Below are positions 1-8,051 of a stretch of 23,966 bases of DNA, piece by piece; within the stretch, counting starts at the first letter, position 1, and every line of letters starts with the position of its first letter. The notes beneath the pieces are model-generated. The model saw nothing but the letters and a program-made list of their open reading frames with translations. It ran no database searches and had not been told where the DNA came from. This stretch comes from an uncultured Eubacteriales bacterium. GTDB lineage: Bacteria; Bacillota; Clostridia; Oscillospirales; CAG-272. The position numbers and the translations under genes were made by a program. The stretch covers positions 1 to 23,966 of the forward strand of contig CAKRPQ010000024.1 of NCBI GenBank assembly GCA_934385225.1. The letters run 5' to 3'.

Positions 1-842
1 TCACCGACGAAGGAAAGCTCTGCATCGCCGTCTATGAGACCTTTGAAGGAAAGAACTGCGTCAGCTTCTATTCGTCCGAGAACTGCGTCGACTGGAAATT
101 TGAGTCGCGCACGCCAGACCTGTATGAATGCCCTGATCTCTTTCCTCTTCCCGTAATTGAGACCGGCGAGCGGCTCTGGGTACTCTACGGCGGCAACGGA
201 CGGTATCTTGTGGGTGAGTTCATGGGCTATCACTTCACGCCGAAGGGTAACGAGGGATTCCTCGATTACGGCAGCTCTGTCTATGCAGGGCAGACATGGA
301 ACTCGCATCCGGACAATACCGCAAGGTATCACATCGCGTGGATAGTGGACAAGGCCTACGCGTGGGGATACGATAAGGATAAAAATCACGGCGTGCCGTT
401 CTCCGAGTCGATGTCGCTCATCTGCCGTCTGGAGCTGCATAAGGTCGGGGACGATTACAGGCTGTTCCGGACGCCGATAGAAACTGTCGACAAGCTGCGT
501 TACGGCGCGGAGAGCTTCACGGCGGACACAGAGCTTTTCATCCCGGGCGACTGCGAATTCACGCTCCCGACCGACAATGATCTCACGGTAAAGGTCGGCG
601 AAAACGGCTTCACCTATGAAAGTACAAGCGGGAAAATCTGCTTCACAAGCGGGAAGACCTATGCTCCTAAGCATGCGGATAAGCTGAAAGTGCGCGTAAT
701 CACCGACGTCCGCTCGGTCGAGTTCTTTGTCGCGGACGAGGTGTCGGCGACCTTCACCGACGCGGCGGATAAAAAAGTGCTCCATATCGACGGAGCGGAG
801 GCTTCGGGAATGAAGTGGTCGATGCGCGGAATATGGGAGTGA
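1..842 (+). CDS. GH32 family glycoside hydrolase (levanase/invertase-like), 5' end outside window
   Basis: The 3' portion of a GH32 enzyme, a family that hydrolyses sucrose, sucrose-6-phosphate, levan or inulin. The reading frame is open from base 3 to the TGA at 840-842, about 279 residues. A typical GH32 stretch follows the window edge: YSSENCVDW, then YECPDLFPLP, whose Glu (codon 126-128) is the family's general acid/base in the EC motif. The usual MSLIxRLEL-type segment follows (residues near MSLICRLELHK), and then a C-terminal beta-sandwich ending in RSVEFFVADE, like the family's 'D-R-S-x-V-E-V-F' segment. The WMNDPNG nucleophile and RDP motifs must lie upstream and cannot be checked. 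No C-terminal anchor is seen. Exact substrate cannot be told from this fragment. Assignment to GH32 is by motif recognition. Confidence 0.85.
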   Translation, partial: TDEGKLCIAVYETFEGKNCVSFYSSENCVDWKFESRTPDLYECPDLFPLPVIETGERLWVLYGGNGRYLVGEFMGYHFTPKGNEGFLDYGSSVYAGQTWNSHPDNTARYHIAWIVDKAYAWGYDKDKNHGVPFSESMSLICRLELHKVGDDYRLFRTPIETVDKLRYGAESFTADTELFIPGDCEFTLPTDNDLTVKVGENGFTYESTSGKICFTSGKTYAPKHADKLKVRVITDVRSVEFFVADEVSATFTDAADKKVLHIDGAEASGMKWSMRGIWE

Positions 843-850
843 GGTTATTC

Positions 851-1084
851 ATGAAACGAAAATTGCGGCGATACGGCAGCACCGAATACGGCATTGCCGG
901 AAATCAGGGAAATTCATTCGGACTCATATATTCCTGCGACAACAGATTTATCGAAAAGGACAAATCCGGGATTCCATACTTCACGCTTGAAACCGATAGG
1001 TTTTATGAAACCGCGTCGAAGATGTGCTCCATAAAGAAAGACACCAAAAGATTGTCGGGTCTGACGAATGAATTGGAACTGTGA
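851..1084 (+). CDS. Small hypothetical protein (77 aa), doubtful
   Basis: A short open frame that I do not recognise. The ATG at 851 is preceded by GGAGTGAGG at a workable distance, and that ribosome binding site overlaps the end of the GH32 gene; an upstream in-frame start at 815 would overlap GH32 and lacks a clear site. The product is basic and polar with no membrane segment, signal peptide or known motif. The base composition looks more AT-rich than in the GH32 gene. The rest of the stretch to the tRNA (1085-1217) holds no recognisable gene or hairpin other than the tRNA terminator. It could be a real small gene, a decayed fragment or chance. Confidence 0.3.
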   Translation: MKRKLRRYGSTEYGIAGNQGNSFGLIYSCDNRFIEKDKSGIPYFTLETDRFYETASKMCSIKKDTKRLSGLTNELEL

Positions 1085-1217
1085 AAAGCTAAAATCCGAC
1101 GCTCATGATGCTTTATTGATGCTGTGGCAGACGGGAAGATAAATACAGCAAGTCGGAATCCGGAGCAGAAACAGACAGAAAAAACGCCGGAATCCTGAAA
1201 GAAAGGAACCCACCGGC

Positions 1218-1266
1218 AAAACAGAACAAAAACAGAGCCTTTAACCGCGATGGTTAAAGGCTCTGT
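1218..1266 (-). terminator. Rho-independent terminator of the tRNA-Trp gene
   Basis: A perfect 15-bp stem (1232-1246 paired with 1252-1266) with a 5-nt loop. On the minus strand it is followed by TTTTTGTTCTGTTTT. It starts 6 nt after the 3' CCA of the tRNA, so it ends the tRNA transcript. The plus strand has no T-run after the hairpin. Confidence 0.85.
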
Positions 1267-1272
1267 AAGCTT

Positions 1273-1348
1273 TGGCAGGGGAGCAGGGACTCGAACCCCG
1301 GGCACGCGGTTTTGGAGACCGCTGCTCTACCAACTGAGCTACACCCCT
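1273..1348 (-). tRNA. tRNA-Trp (anticodon CCA)
   Basis: A complete 76-nt cloverleaf on the minus strand, with the 3' CCA encoded. It has an acceptor stem AGGGGTG/CTCCCCT, D arm GCTC-AGTTGGTA-GAGC, anticodon stem GCGGT/ACCGC with loop CTCCAAA (anticodon CCA, tryptophan), a 5-nt variable loop, and T arm CGGGG-TTCGAGT-CCCTG. Discriminator base is G. Pairing is canonical except for a U6-U67 mismatch in the acceptor stem and a G50-U64 wobble in the T stem. It has its own promoter (1377-1405) and terminator, so it is transcribed as a single-gene unit. Confidence 0.97.
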
Positions 1349-1376
1349 ATTCCTGTCTGACATTTCAAACATTAGA

Positions 1377-1405
1377 ATTATACCACAAACTTTTCCGTTT
1401 TGCAA
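1377..1405 (-). promoter_or_regulatory. Sigma-A-type promoter for tRNA-Trp
   Basis: On the minus strand TTGCAA (1400-1405) and TATAAT (1377-1382) are separated by exactly 17 nt. The -10 element is about 29 nt before the tRNA 5' end. The promoter sits just beyond the terminator of the operon to its right, so the tRNA is probably expressed independently of that operon. Confidence 0.85.
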
Positions 1406-1416
1406 TAGGTTTTTCG

Positions 1417-1462
1417 AAAAAAGTCAAAAAAATTTAAGGTGAGGAGCTTTCCCCACCTTAAA
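1417..1462 (-). terminator. Rho-independent terminator of the GH26-malQ-GH3-SLOG operon
   Basis: A 9-bp stem (1433-1441 with 1454-1462, tttaaggtg/caccttaaa), extended inwards by gga/tcc, is followed on the minus strand by a run of seven T and then GACTTTTTT. It lies 22 nt beyond the stop of the last gene in the operon. Confidence 0.85.
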
Positions 1463-1484
1463 ATTCATTTCGATAAAAAGCGTT

Positions 1485-2012
1485 TCAAAGGTCTATAAGA
1501 TCCGCTATGTTAATAAGTTCGACGCCCTCGGATATGGCGAGACGGCAGGTGTAGTAGCTGCCGCCCTTCGATTCGGTGCAGTAGGCAACGCAGACGTCAC
1601 TACCCTCGACCAGCCTGCGGTTGCGCGCGAGAAAACTCTCCGTGTTGATTTCGTCCGACGAATAGAAAACGTCCGACGCCTGACCTTTGATTATCTCATA
1701 GACTTTTTTGTCGCTTTCGGGGAAGTTTTCCGCCTGATCGGGCGCGGGAAGATAAAGTTTCAGCTTTATCTCGTCGTCGTCCGTTTCGGCGCGAAGTGCG
1801 ATAACGGCTATCGCCGCCATTGTGTCAAAGCCGAGCGCACCGCCCGCTTTGAATATTCTTGCTCCGCGCGCGTAGAGCGAGGCGAGAACGGAGGAGAGAG
1901 TGTTTCTGACCTCCTCTTCTTTATCCGCCGCGATTTCCCTGTGTCCCGTAAAGCAGACAGTTGTAACTTTTTCGTCAAAAAGGTCTGAAAATGCAATTTC
2001 GTTTGTGTCCAT
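1485..2012 (-). CDS. SLOG-family (YpsA/DUF1273-like) putative nucleotide-binding protein
   Basis: A 175-aa cytoplasmic protein with the SLOG Rossmann-like fold signature. TVCFTGHRE (about residues 18-26) is the first strand and loop, typical of YpsA/DUF1273 proteins. A glycine-rich AGGALGFDTMAA (about 56-67) follows, and then late segments resembling the family's NRxxVEGSDVxxAYxxxxxGGSxYT. No signal peptide or membrane segment. The family is thought to bind nucleotides or related ligands; the role of YpsA-type members is poorly known, and some SLOG proteins act in stress or conflict signalling. It is the last gene of the five-gene operon. Its ATG shares one base with the TAA of the GH3 gene (TAATG), and an AAAGGA site lies inside the end of that gene, so translation is probably coupled. 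Family assignment is fairly sure, function is not. Confidence 0.8.
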   Translation of the reverse strand: MDTNEIAFSDLFDEKVTTVCFTGHREIAADKEEEVRNTLSSVLASLYARGARIFKAGGALGFDTMAAIAVIALRAETDDDEIKLKLYLPAPDQAENFPESDKKVYEIIKGQASDVFYSSDEINTESFLARNRRLVEGSDVCVAYCTESKGGSYYTCRLAISEGVELINIADLIDL

Positions 2013-3283
2013 TATTGTTCCTTTAATATATTGTATTTTTGTTTGAGGCGCAGGATCCTCTCCGCCGCCTCGTTTATCCGTTCTCTCGGTATCGTGCCGT
2101 TTCGGAGGGCTTCAAGCACCGCGCCGTACTGCGCCGCGGGGTCTGACGAGCAGAGCAGATCGCAGCCCGCAAGCACCGCCGAGACAGCCGCGTCGCCGCC
2201 GCCCGTAAAGTCCTTTATTGCACCCATCGAAAGATCGTCCGTCATTACCACGCCCGAAAAACCGAAGTCACCGCGAAGCAGATCTATTACCTTTTTCGAG
2301 AGAGACGCGGGCCTGTCGCCGTCAAGCGCCGTAACGACGTTGTGCGAAACGAGAACTATCGGTGCATTCGCTTTTATGCCAGCCCTGAACGGCGGGAAAT
2401 CATTTTCTTCAAGCGACGAAAGCTCGCGTCTGTCGTAGGCGATGCCCGTGTGCGTGTCCTCGCACGAGCCGTAGCCGGGGAAGTGCTTTAACGCCGAGAC
2501 TATCACTCTTTCGTTCATTTTTTCTATGACGGCGGAGACGTATTCGGCGGTCTTTTCCGCGTTCTCGCCGAGCGAGCGGGCATAGATGAAGTCACTCTCG
2601 TCCGTCGAAACGTCGGCAACGGGGCAAATGTTGAAATTTATCCCGATGTTAAGAAGAAAATCGCTTTTATCGGAGGCATCGTTTGTAATCGCGTCGATAC
2701 CGCCCGTGTCGTAAAGCTCAGCGGGCGACGCGAATTTCTCGTCCCTGAACGCTTTGTACAGGCTCACGCGGCAGACGCTGCCGCCCTCTTCATCGACGGC
2801 GGTGAGAAGCCCGATGTCGGCGTTTTCGTTGTACTTATCGACAAGAGCACGGAATTTTTCGGGCGTCGAATCCGCAAAATCGCGCGCAAAGAATATAATT
2901 CCGCCGACGTGAAGGTCGCGCACAAGGCGGAGCGCGTCATCCTCCGTTTTCGGGTTGCGGCAGAGAAAGAGCTGACCGACTTTTTCCTCGTCCGTCATTT
3001 TTTCGAGGATTGCGGATACCGCGTCGGCACTTTCCGCGCCAGTTTCGGGCACTTTTTCGGTTTCGCATGTGCCCGACGCTGCCTCCGCCGTCGTTTCCGT
3101 CGCCGCGTCGGTCGTTTCTGCCTCTGCCTCTGTCTCTGTGTATGCGTTCGTTTCCGTTTCTGTTTCCGTCGTGATTTCCGTCAAGGTTTCTCTGTCGCTG
3201 TCGTTACCCTTATTCCGCGCGCCGCAGGAGGCTGCAAAAACCGAGACGGCAAGAATCAGAAAAAGAATGAAAAATCTTTTCAT
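2012..3283 (-). CDS. GH3 lipoprotein, NagZ-like beta-N-acetylhexosaminidase
   Basis: 423 aa. The N-terminus has a lipoprotein signal with lipobox FAASC (Cys20), predicting attachment to the outer face of the membrane. Residues about 30-90 form a Thr/Glu/Ala-rich linker. The GH3 barrel starts near 'MTDEEKVGQLF' (residue 96). It carries KHFPGYG (266-272) and the D276-T-H278 pair, matching the NagZ acid/base loop (usually KHFPGHG-x4-D-S-H), and VVMTDDLSM, where Asp349 is the expected nucleophile. NagZ enzymes remove beta-N-acetylglucosamine from peptidoglycan fragments or other glycans. The second GH3 domain found in beta-glucosidases is absent, as usual for NagZ. The start codon overlaps the malQ stop as ATGA. 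A role in dietary glycan trimming rather than wall recycling is possible given the operon. Confidence 0.85.
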   Translation of the reverse strand: MKRFFILFLILAVSVFAASCGARNKGNDSDRETLTEITTETETETNAYTETEAEAETTDAATETTAEAASGTCETEKVPETGAESADAVSAILEKMTDEEKVGQLFLCRNPKTEDDALRLVRDLHVGGIIFFARDFADSTPEKFRALVDKYNENADIGLLTAVDEEGGSVCRVSLYKAFRDEKFASPAELYDTGGIDAITNDASDKSDFLLNIGINFNICPVADVSTDESDFIYARSLGENAEKTAEYVSAVIEKMNERVIVSALKHFPGYGSCEDTHTGIAYDRRELSSLEENDFPPFRAGIKANAPIVLVSHNVVTALDGDRPASLSKKVIDLLRGDFGFSGVVMTDDLSMGAIKDFTGGGDAAVSAVLAGCDLLCSSDPAAQYGAVLEALRNGTIPRERINEAAERILRLKQKYNILKEQ

Positions 3284-4728
3284 ATTCTCTTATAAAGCTC
3301 CGAATAGCGTTTGTAGCGCGAAATATCAACGCCCGAAAGCTGTCCATTTGTTATGCGGTAAAGCCAGTTGCCCTCGGCTTTTCCCGGCGTATTGAGGCGC
3401 GTATCCGAGCCGTAGCCGAGAATGTCCTGTATCGGCAGGATAACAAGTCCCGCGGAGCTGCGGTAAAGCGTTTTTATTATCGTAGGATAGCAGGCGTCCC
3501 AGTTTTTGTCGGTATATCCGATGTAGTCGAGCATTTCGCGTCTTTCGCCCTCGTTCTGCTCCCATACGTAGCCGAGCAGGGTGTTGTTGTCGTGCGTACC
3601 CGAATACGCTATGCAGTTATTCACATAGTTGTGCGGCATATGCGGGTTGTCGCCGCCGAGAAAGGCGAACTGGAACACGCGCATACCCGGAAAACCGCTG
3701 TAATCGACGAGCTTTGTCACGTCCTCCGTTATATCGCCGAGATCCTCCGCTATGACGAAGTTCTTTTTCTCGTCCATATCGGCTTTGATCGCATCGACAA
3801 AATCTTTGCCCGGACCATTTACCCATTTTCCCTCTCGCGCCGTTTTTGCGTCCGCGGGAACGCTCCAAAAGGATTCAAGTCCTCTGAAATGGTCTATCCG
3901 CACGCCGTCAAAGAGGGAGAACATACGCTTCATTCTCGCTCTCCACCACGCGTAGCCGTCTTTTTTCATCGCATCCCAGTCGTAGAGAGGGTTGCCCCAG
4001 AGCTGACCGTCCTTTGAAAAATAGTCGGGCGGAACGCCCGCGACGGCCGTCGGCCTGTTCCGCTTGTCAAGAAGAAACTGCTCCTTGTTCGCCCATACGT
4101 CGGCGCTGTCGGAGGAGACGTAGATCGGAACGTCGCCGATTATTTTAATGCCGTTTTCCTCCGCGTAGTCCTTTACTTTTTTCCACTGTGTGAAAAATTC
4201 GTATTCGAGAAATTCGCAGAAGAAAAGTTCGTCCGCGTCGGGGACTTTGACAGTCCATTCCTGCCATTCTTTTTCGCCGTTCGCTTTGCGCAATGCCATG
4301 AACATACAGACCTGTTCGAGATATTTGTCCTCCGCGATAAATTTTTCTATTTTTTCGCGAAGATCGGGCGAAACGCGTCCCGCCGCACGGCGAAGAAGCG
4401 GAAGCCGCTCGCGCGAAAGCCTGTCAAATTCGCAGGAATACGGCGTTTTCTGCTTTGCGGCGTCAAGCTCGTCTTTTGTGATAAGCCCATCGCGCATAAG
4501 CTCTTCGGGACTTATGAAATAAGGGTTTCCGCCGAACGCGGAGAGGGATTTGTAGGGTGAGGCAAATTCGTCGGGACGGCAGAACGGGAGTACCTGCCAG
4601 TACGAAAAACCGCCTTTTTTCAGAAAGTCGATAAATTCGAGTGCCTCGCGCCCGAAAGTGCCGCAGGAGTAGTCGCCCCAGAGCGTTGAGATGTGCATGA
4701 GCACACCCGATGATCTTTTTATCTGCAT
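3280..4728 (-). CDS. malQ: 4-alpha-glucanotransferase (amylomaltase, GH77)
   Basis: 482 aa, normal length for the single-domain bacterial amylomaltase. It transfers 4-alpha-glucan segments between maltodextrins, releasing glucose, in the cytoplasm. All GH77 landmarks are present: RIDHFRG with nucleophile Asp279, IAEDLG with acid/base Glu328, GTHDNNT with the stabilising Asp380, and a substrate loop near VPPDYFSKDGQLWGNP (about 232-247). There is no signal peptide. The chosen ATG at 4728 is preceded by AGAAAGG; a second in-frame ATG at residue 11 is less likely. It lies 13 nt after the GH26 gene and overlaps the next gene by 4 nt, so it is co-transcribed with secreted glycan-degrading enzymes. 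A glycogen or maltodextrin enzyme inside a mannanase-type operon is somewhat unexpected. Confidence 0.95.
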   Translation of the reverse strand: MQIKRSSGVLMHISTLWGDYSCGTFGREALEFIDFLKKGGFSYWQVLPFCRPDEFASPYKSLSAFGGNPYFISPEELMRDGLITKDELDAAKQKTPYSCEFDRLSRERLPLLRRAAGRVSPDLREKIEKFIAEDKYLEQVCMFMALRKANGEKEWQEWTVKVPDADELFFCEFLEYEFFTQWKKVKDYAEENGIKIIGDVPIYVSSDSADVWANKEQFLLDKRNRPTAVAGVPPDYFSKDGQLWGNPLYDWDAMKKDGYAWWRARMKRMFSLFDGVRIDHFRGLESFWSVPADAKTAREGKWVNGPGKDFVDAIKADMDEKKNFVIAEDLGDITEDVTKLVDYSGFPGMRVFQFAFLGGDNPHMPHNYVNNCIAYSGTHDNNTLLGYVWEQNEGERREMLDYIGYTDKNWDACYPTIIKTLYRSSAGLVILPIQDILGYGSDTRLNTPGKAEGNWLYRITNGQLSGVDISRYKRYSELYKRI

Positions 4729-4741
4729 TTTTGTGCCTTTC

Positions 4742-7700
4742 TTATTTTGGGAATTTTATAAAATCCTTGTAGGATTCGTTTGTGCCTTTAATGAGCGGGT
4801 CAGCCATAAAGGCGTCCGCTTCCGTCATATCGAGAATGCCCCAGTGAGCCGTCCAGTTGAGGACATACGTTATCGAATAGCCTTCGGATATGACGTCCTT
4901 CATCAGTCGCAGCTCGTCAAGTGCCGTGAACGGGTGAAGAAGCTCGCTGTTCTGCGGGAGAAGCGTTCCCGACGGGCCGAACTCGGTAAGGGCTGCGATT
5001 TTGCCGGTGCTTACCATCGACGGATAGGAATTTGCCGCACCGAAGAGGTCGCTCGCTTTTCCCGTACCCGTGTACCAGTCGCAGCCGACGATATCGACGT
5101 AGCCGTCGCCGGGGTAGTTGTAGGTGCAGAGCTGTGTTCCCGACGTCGTAGAAGTGTTTGTCGTATAGTTCGGACTGTAAACCCAGATGAGGTTCGTAAG
5201 ACCGCATTCGACTTCGAGATAGTTGTAGAAATACTGCCAGAGGCGTTTTACGCACGACGCATCGAGGACTTTTCCGTCCTGAACGGTGCACCACCAGAAC
5301 CAGCCGCCGTTACATTCGTGCAGAGGCCGCCAGAGGACGGGAACGCCCGCCTCTTCGAGCGTTTTAAGTGTGTCGCGCGCTGTTTCGAGACTGCGCATAA
5401 GCGAGGCGTTCAGTTTCGTGCCGCTCGTCATAAGCTCGTTCCATGCGTCCTCACCGCCGAGCGAACCGCGGCAGTAGAGGCTTTCGTCCGTCGGATTGTC
5501 CATATGGAAGCTCACCGAAATTATTCCGCCGCGTTTTGCGTATTCGATAAGGTCGTTTATAAGGATAGGCTTTGTTTCGTCCGTTATCGTGCCGCGGTTC
5601 ATCGTTCCCTGGTCGATACCGACGACGGCGGGATAGTTGCCCGTCTCGTCCCTGAAACGCGCCATAAAGTTCGCAAACGCGTCGGGAGTGCCTACGTCGA
5701 TGTGCTGTCCGTAGAGGAGGCTCTGCGGATTTTTGTATTCGGCTTCAAGGTATTTTATGACCTCCGCCTTTGAGAAAATGCGGTTTCTGTCAAAATTGCA
5801 ATCCGACGCGCTTCTTATGAAGCTCTTTTCCGCTTCGGTGAGCGTATTTTCGGTTTCGAGCGTCTTTTCAGCCGCCTCTTTAAGCGAAATTCCGTGCGCG
5901 GGCGTGAGAAATTCGTATGTTTCTCCGCTTTCGCGGTTCTTTATTATGACGTAGCCTCTGAAATAGAGCGTCTCGGTGATATTCTTTCCTTCGAGTGCGG
6001 GATTTTTTTCGTATCCCGTCGATGTGAACGCGAATTTCACGCTTCTGCCGTTCGGCACGGAACAGAATTTGCCGCAGATGTCGCCGTTTTTCGCCACGGC
6101 GTACTTGTAGATGTGACTGCTTTTCGTGTCAAAGTCACATTCGCCTCGCAGTCCGCGCTCGCGCGAGGCAACAGCGCCGACTTCTTCGACAATGTACATA
6201 TCGTTTCCTTTTACGGCATCGGGGTACAGCTCGTATATGGAACGCAGACCGTGATAATCCTCTTTTCTGACCATAAACCCGACGTGCGAAACGATCTCGC
6301 GCCCGTAAAGGGTCATATCACCGTAGATACGCTCCGAATAATCGAACGGAACTGTCATTTCGCCGTCGCGGTAGAGGAGCATACATTTGTCGGCAAAAAA
6401 GGACTCGGAGAGCGGATAGCCGCTTATAATGTCGCCCTTATAGACGAGAGTATCGCCCGAATAAACCGAGATTATATTCGGAGCTATAAATGTTATGCCG
6501 TTTTCCGACGCATATTTTTCGATGTTTGAGTTTCTCGGAGCGGAGAGAGCGGTAAGCCCCGAACCGTCAAACGAATCCGCGGCTATTGTCACGTCGCGGT
6601 AGAACGAGAGGGATCGGAGCGACTTGCAACCGAGAAAGGCGCGTGCGCCGACGGATGTCGTATTCATCGGAATGTTCACATTTTCAAGCGAAACGCAGTT
6701 CTTGAAAAGCTCTGTTCCGAGCGTGTCCGACTTCGTTTTTTCGGGAAATTCGACCGTTTTTATCTTTCCGCAGCCGTCGAAAAGATAGCTGTCGAATTTT
6801 TCGCCGTGCGTGAGGTCAATGTGATATTTAATCGGCTCGTTTCCGCGTACATAAACCGTTTCAAGCGAGACTGCCGCCTCGAACGCAGCAAAATCGAAGT
6901 TCTTTACGCCCTCGTGTATTTCGATTTCGCGCAGAGCTTTCATTCCGTTGAATGTGCCTGCGCCTATCGACGTTATTCTGTCGCCGATGACGGCTTTTGT
7001 GACTGTTTTCGAATATCTGCTTATCTGCGACAGGTGGTTAAGAGAATACCCCTCGTATTTCCCGTTTATGACCTCCTGCCTTGTTGTGCTGCCCTTGCCG
7101 ACGGCAAAGGCGTAGAGGGTATATGAGCCGTTTTCGGGTATTATTTTGTAATAAACGCCTTCGCCGAGGTTTCCCGTGTCTATGGCATTCTCGTCGTAAA
7201 ACGGGCTTTCCGCCGCTCCCGCGGGAATATCATAGCCGACGGAAATGCCATTTTTCTTTGCGTAGGCTTCGACTTTTCCGCCTTTTTTGCAATATATTTT
7301 TTCGAGCTTTCCGCAGTATTCAAACGCCTTTTCGTCTGTTGTCGGGTCGCCCTCGAAAATTATCGTTTTAAGCGACTGACAGCCGTAGAAGGCGTTCTTT
7401 TTTATCGCGGTAACGCCCGCGGGGATTTTTATGGCCTCCGCCTCTGCAAGACCCTTAAAACATTCGGTGTCGATGACGCCCGAAAAGCTCTCGTCAAACA
7501 GAACGTATTTTATGCTTTTGCAGCCGTCAAAGGTGTAGGCACCGAGGCTCGTTATTCCCGTCAGGTTAAGTCCGAGAATTTTATTCTCGCCGCGCCTGTA
7601 CAGCTTAATGAGGTTCTGACAGCTTTCAAGGGCGGTGTTTCCGAGTGCGGCGGTGCTTTCGGCAAGTTCGACAAAGCGCACTTCGTAAAGAAAGGCAAGT

Positions 7701-8029
7701 CCGAAAGAGCCGATACCCGTTATGCCCTCGCCGACAGAGACTTCGTAAATGCTATCGCAGTACGGCGCAAACTGCGATTTGTCACGCGTGCCGTAAGAGA
7801 TAGGTGTGCCGTCGCCTTTAAGACCGATTATGCTTCCGCTTCCCGTAAAAACGAGCTTGTAATAGGGGGCTTTTTCCGTGCGGAGATTGTATATCTGCCA
7901 TTCGACGCCTTCGCCCGCTTTTCCCGCGGCAACGGGTGTACGGTTTTCCGCCGAGACGCAAAGGGCAAGTGCCGAAAAAAGCAAAACCGTCGCGAGAAGC
8001 GTGAGAATGTGAAGAATTTTTCTTTTCAT
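4742..8029 (-). CDS. Secreted BspA-type LRR protein with C-terminal GH26 (mannanase-type) domain
   Basis: 1095 aa. A signal peptide (basic MKRK, hydrophobic 5-25, cleavage near VSA-EN) sends it outside the cell. Two BspA-like leucine-rich-repeat blocks follow (about 40-265 and 290-515), each with repeats of the type 'IGxxAFxGCxSLKxIxF'. A beta-rich module (about 516-715, with VGAVASR and LYFRGYV) precedes the GH26 domain (about 767-1095). GH26 hallmarks: His842 in SFHMDNP, RPLHECNGGWFWW with acid/base Glu905, Tyr986 in CDWYTG, nucleophile Glu1016 in ALTEFGP, and Trp1063. GH26 is mostly endo-beta-1,4-mannanase, with some xylanases and lichenases. The ATG at 8029 is chosen because GGAAAGGA precedes it and the signal peptide starts there; the frame stays open to 8227, but that part lacks these signs and overlaps the upstream gene. 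No sortase motif or dockerin is seen. Confidence 0.88.
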   Translation of the reverse strand: MKRKILHILTLLATVLLFSALALCVSAENRTPVAAGKAGEGVEWQIYNLRTEKAPYYKLVFTGSGSIIGLKGDGTPISYGTRDKSQFAPYCDSIYEVSVGEGITGIGSFGLAFLYEVRFVELAESTAALGNTALESCQNLIKLYRRGENKILGLNLTGITSLGAYTFDGCKSIKYVLFDESFSGVIDTECFKGLAEAEAIKIPAGVTAIKKNAFYGCQSLKTIIFEGDPTTDEKAFEYCGKLEKIYCKKGGKVEAYAKKNGISVGYDIPAGAAESPFYDENAIDTGNLGEGVYYKIIPENGSYTLYAFAVGKGSTTRQEVINGKYEGYSLNHLSQISRYSKTVTKAVIGDRITSIGAGTFNGMKALREIEIHEGVKNFDFAAFEAAVSLETVYVRGNEPIKYHIDLTHGEKFDSYLFDGCGKIKTVEFPEKTKSDTLGTELFKNCVSLENVNIPMNTTSVGARAFLGCKSLRSLSFYRDVTIAADSFDGSGLTALSAPRNSNIEKYASENGITFIAPNIISVYSGDTLVYKGDIISGYPLSESFFADKCMLLYRDGEMTVPFDYSERIYGDMTLYGREIVSHVGFMVRKEDYHGLRSIYELYPDAVKGNDMYIVEEVGAVASRERGLRGECDFDTKSSHIYKYAVAKNGDICGKFCSVPNGRSVKFAFTSTGYEKNPALEGKNITETLYFRGYVIIKNRESGETYEFLTPAHGISLKEAAEKTLETENTLTEAEKSFIRSASDCNFDRNRIFSKAEVIKYLEAEYKNPQSLLYGQHIDVGTPDAFANFMARFRDETGNYPAVVGIDQGTMNRGTITDETKPILINDLIEYAKRGGIISVSFHMDNPTDESLYCRGSLGGEDAWNELMTSGTKLNASLMRSLETARDTLKTLEEAGVPVLWRPLHECNGGWFWWCTVQDGKVLDASCVKRLWQYFYNYLEVECGLTNLIWVYSPNYTTNTSTTSGTQLCTYNYPGDGYVDIVGCDWYTGTGKASDLFGAANSYPSMVSTGKIAALTEFGPSGTLLPQNSELLHPFTALDELRLMKDVISEGYSITYVLNWTAHWGILDMTEADAFMADPLIKGTNESYKDFIKFPK

Positions 8030-8051
8030 ATACGCGTGTCCTTTCCGTCCT

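Noticed and set aside
3060..3200. Minisatellite repeat encoding the Thr/Glu linker as a separate repeat element or CRISPR-like array
   Set aside because: The units are short, irregular codon-level repeats within a coding frame, with no spacer pattern.
8030..8051. Frameshifted remainder of the truncated GH26 domain
   Set aside because: The 22-nt gap and the overlapping frames on the same strand (to 8227) contain no GH26-like residues, so the missing C-terminus is a deletion or early stop, not a simple frameshift.
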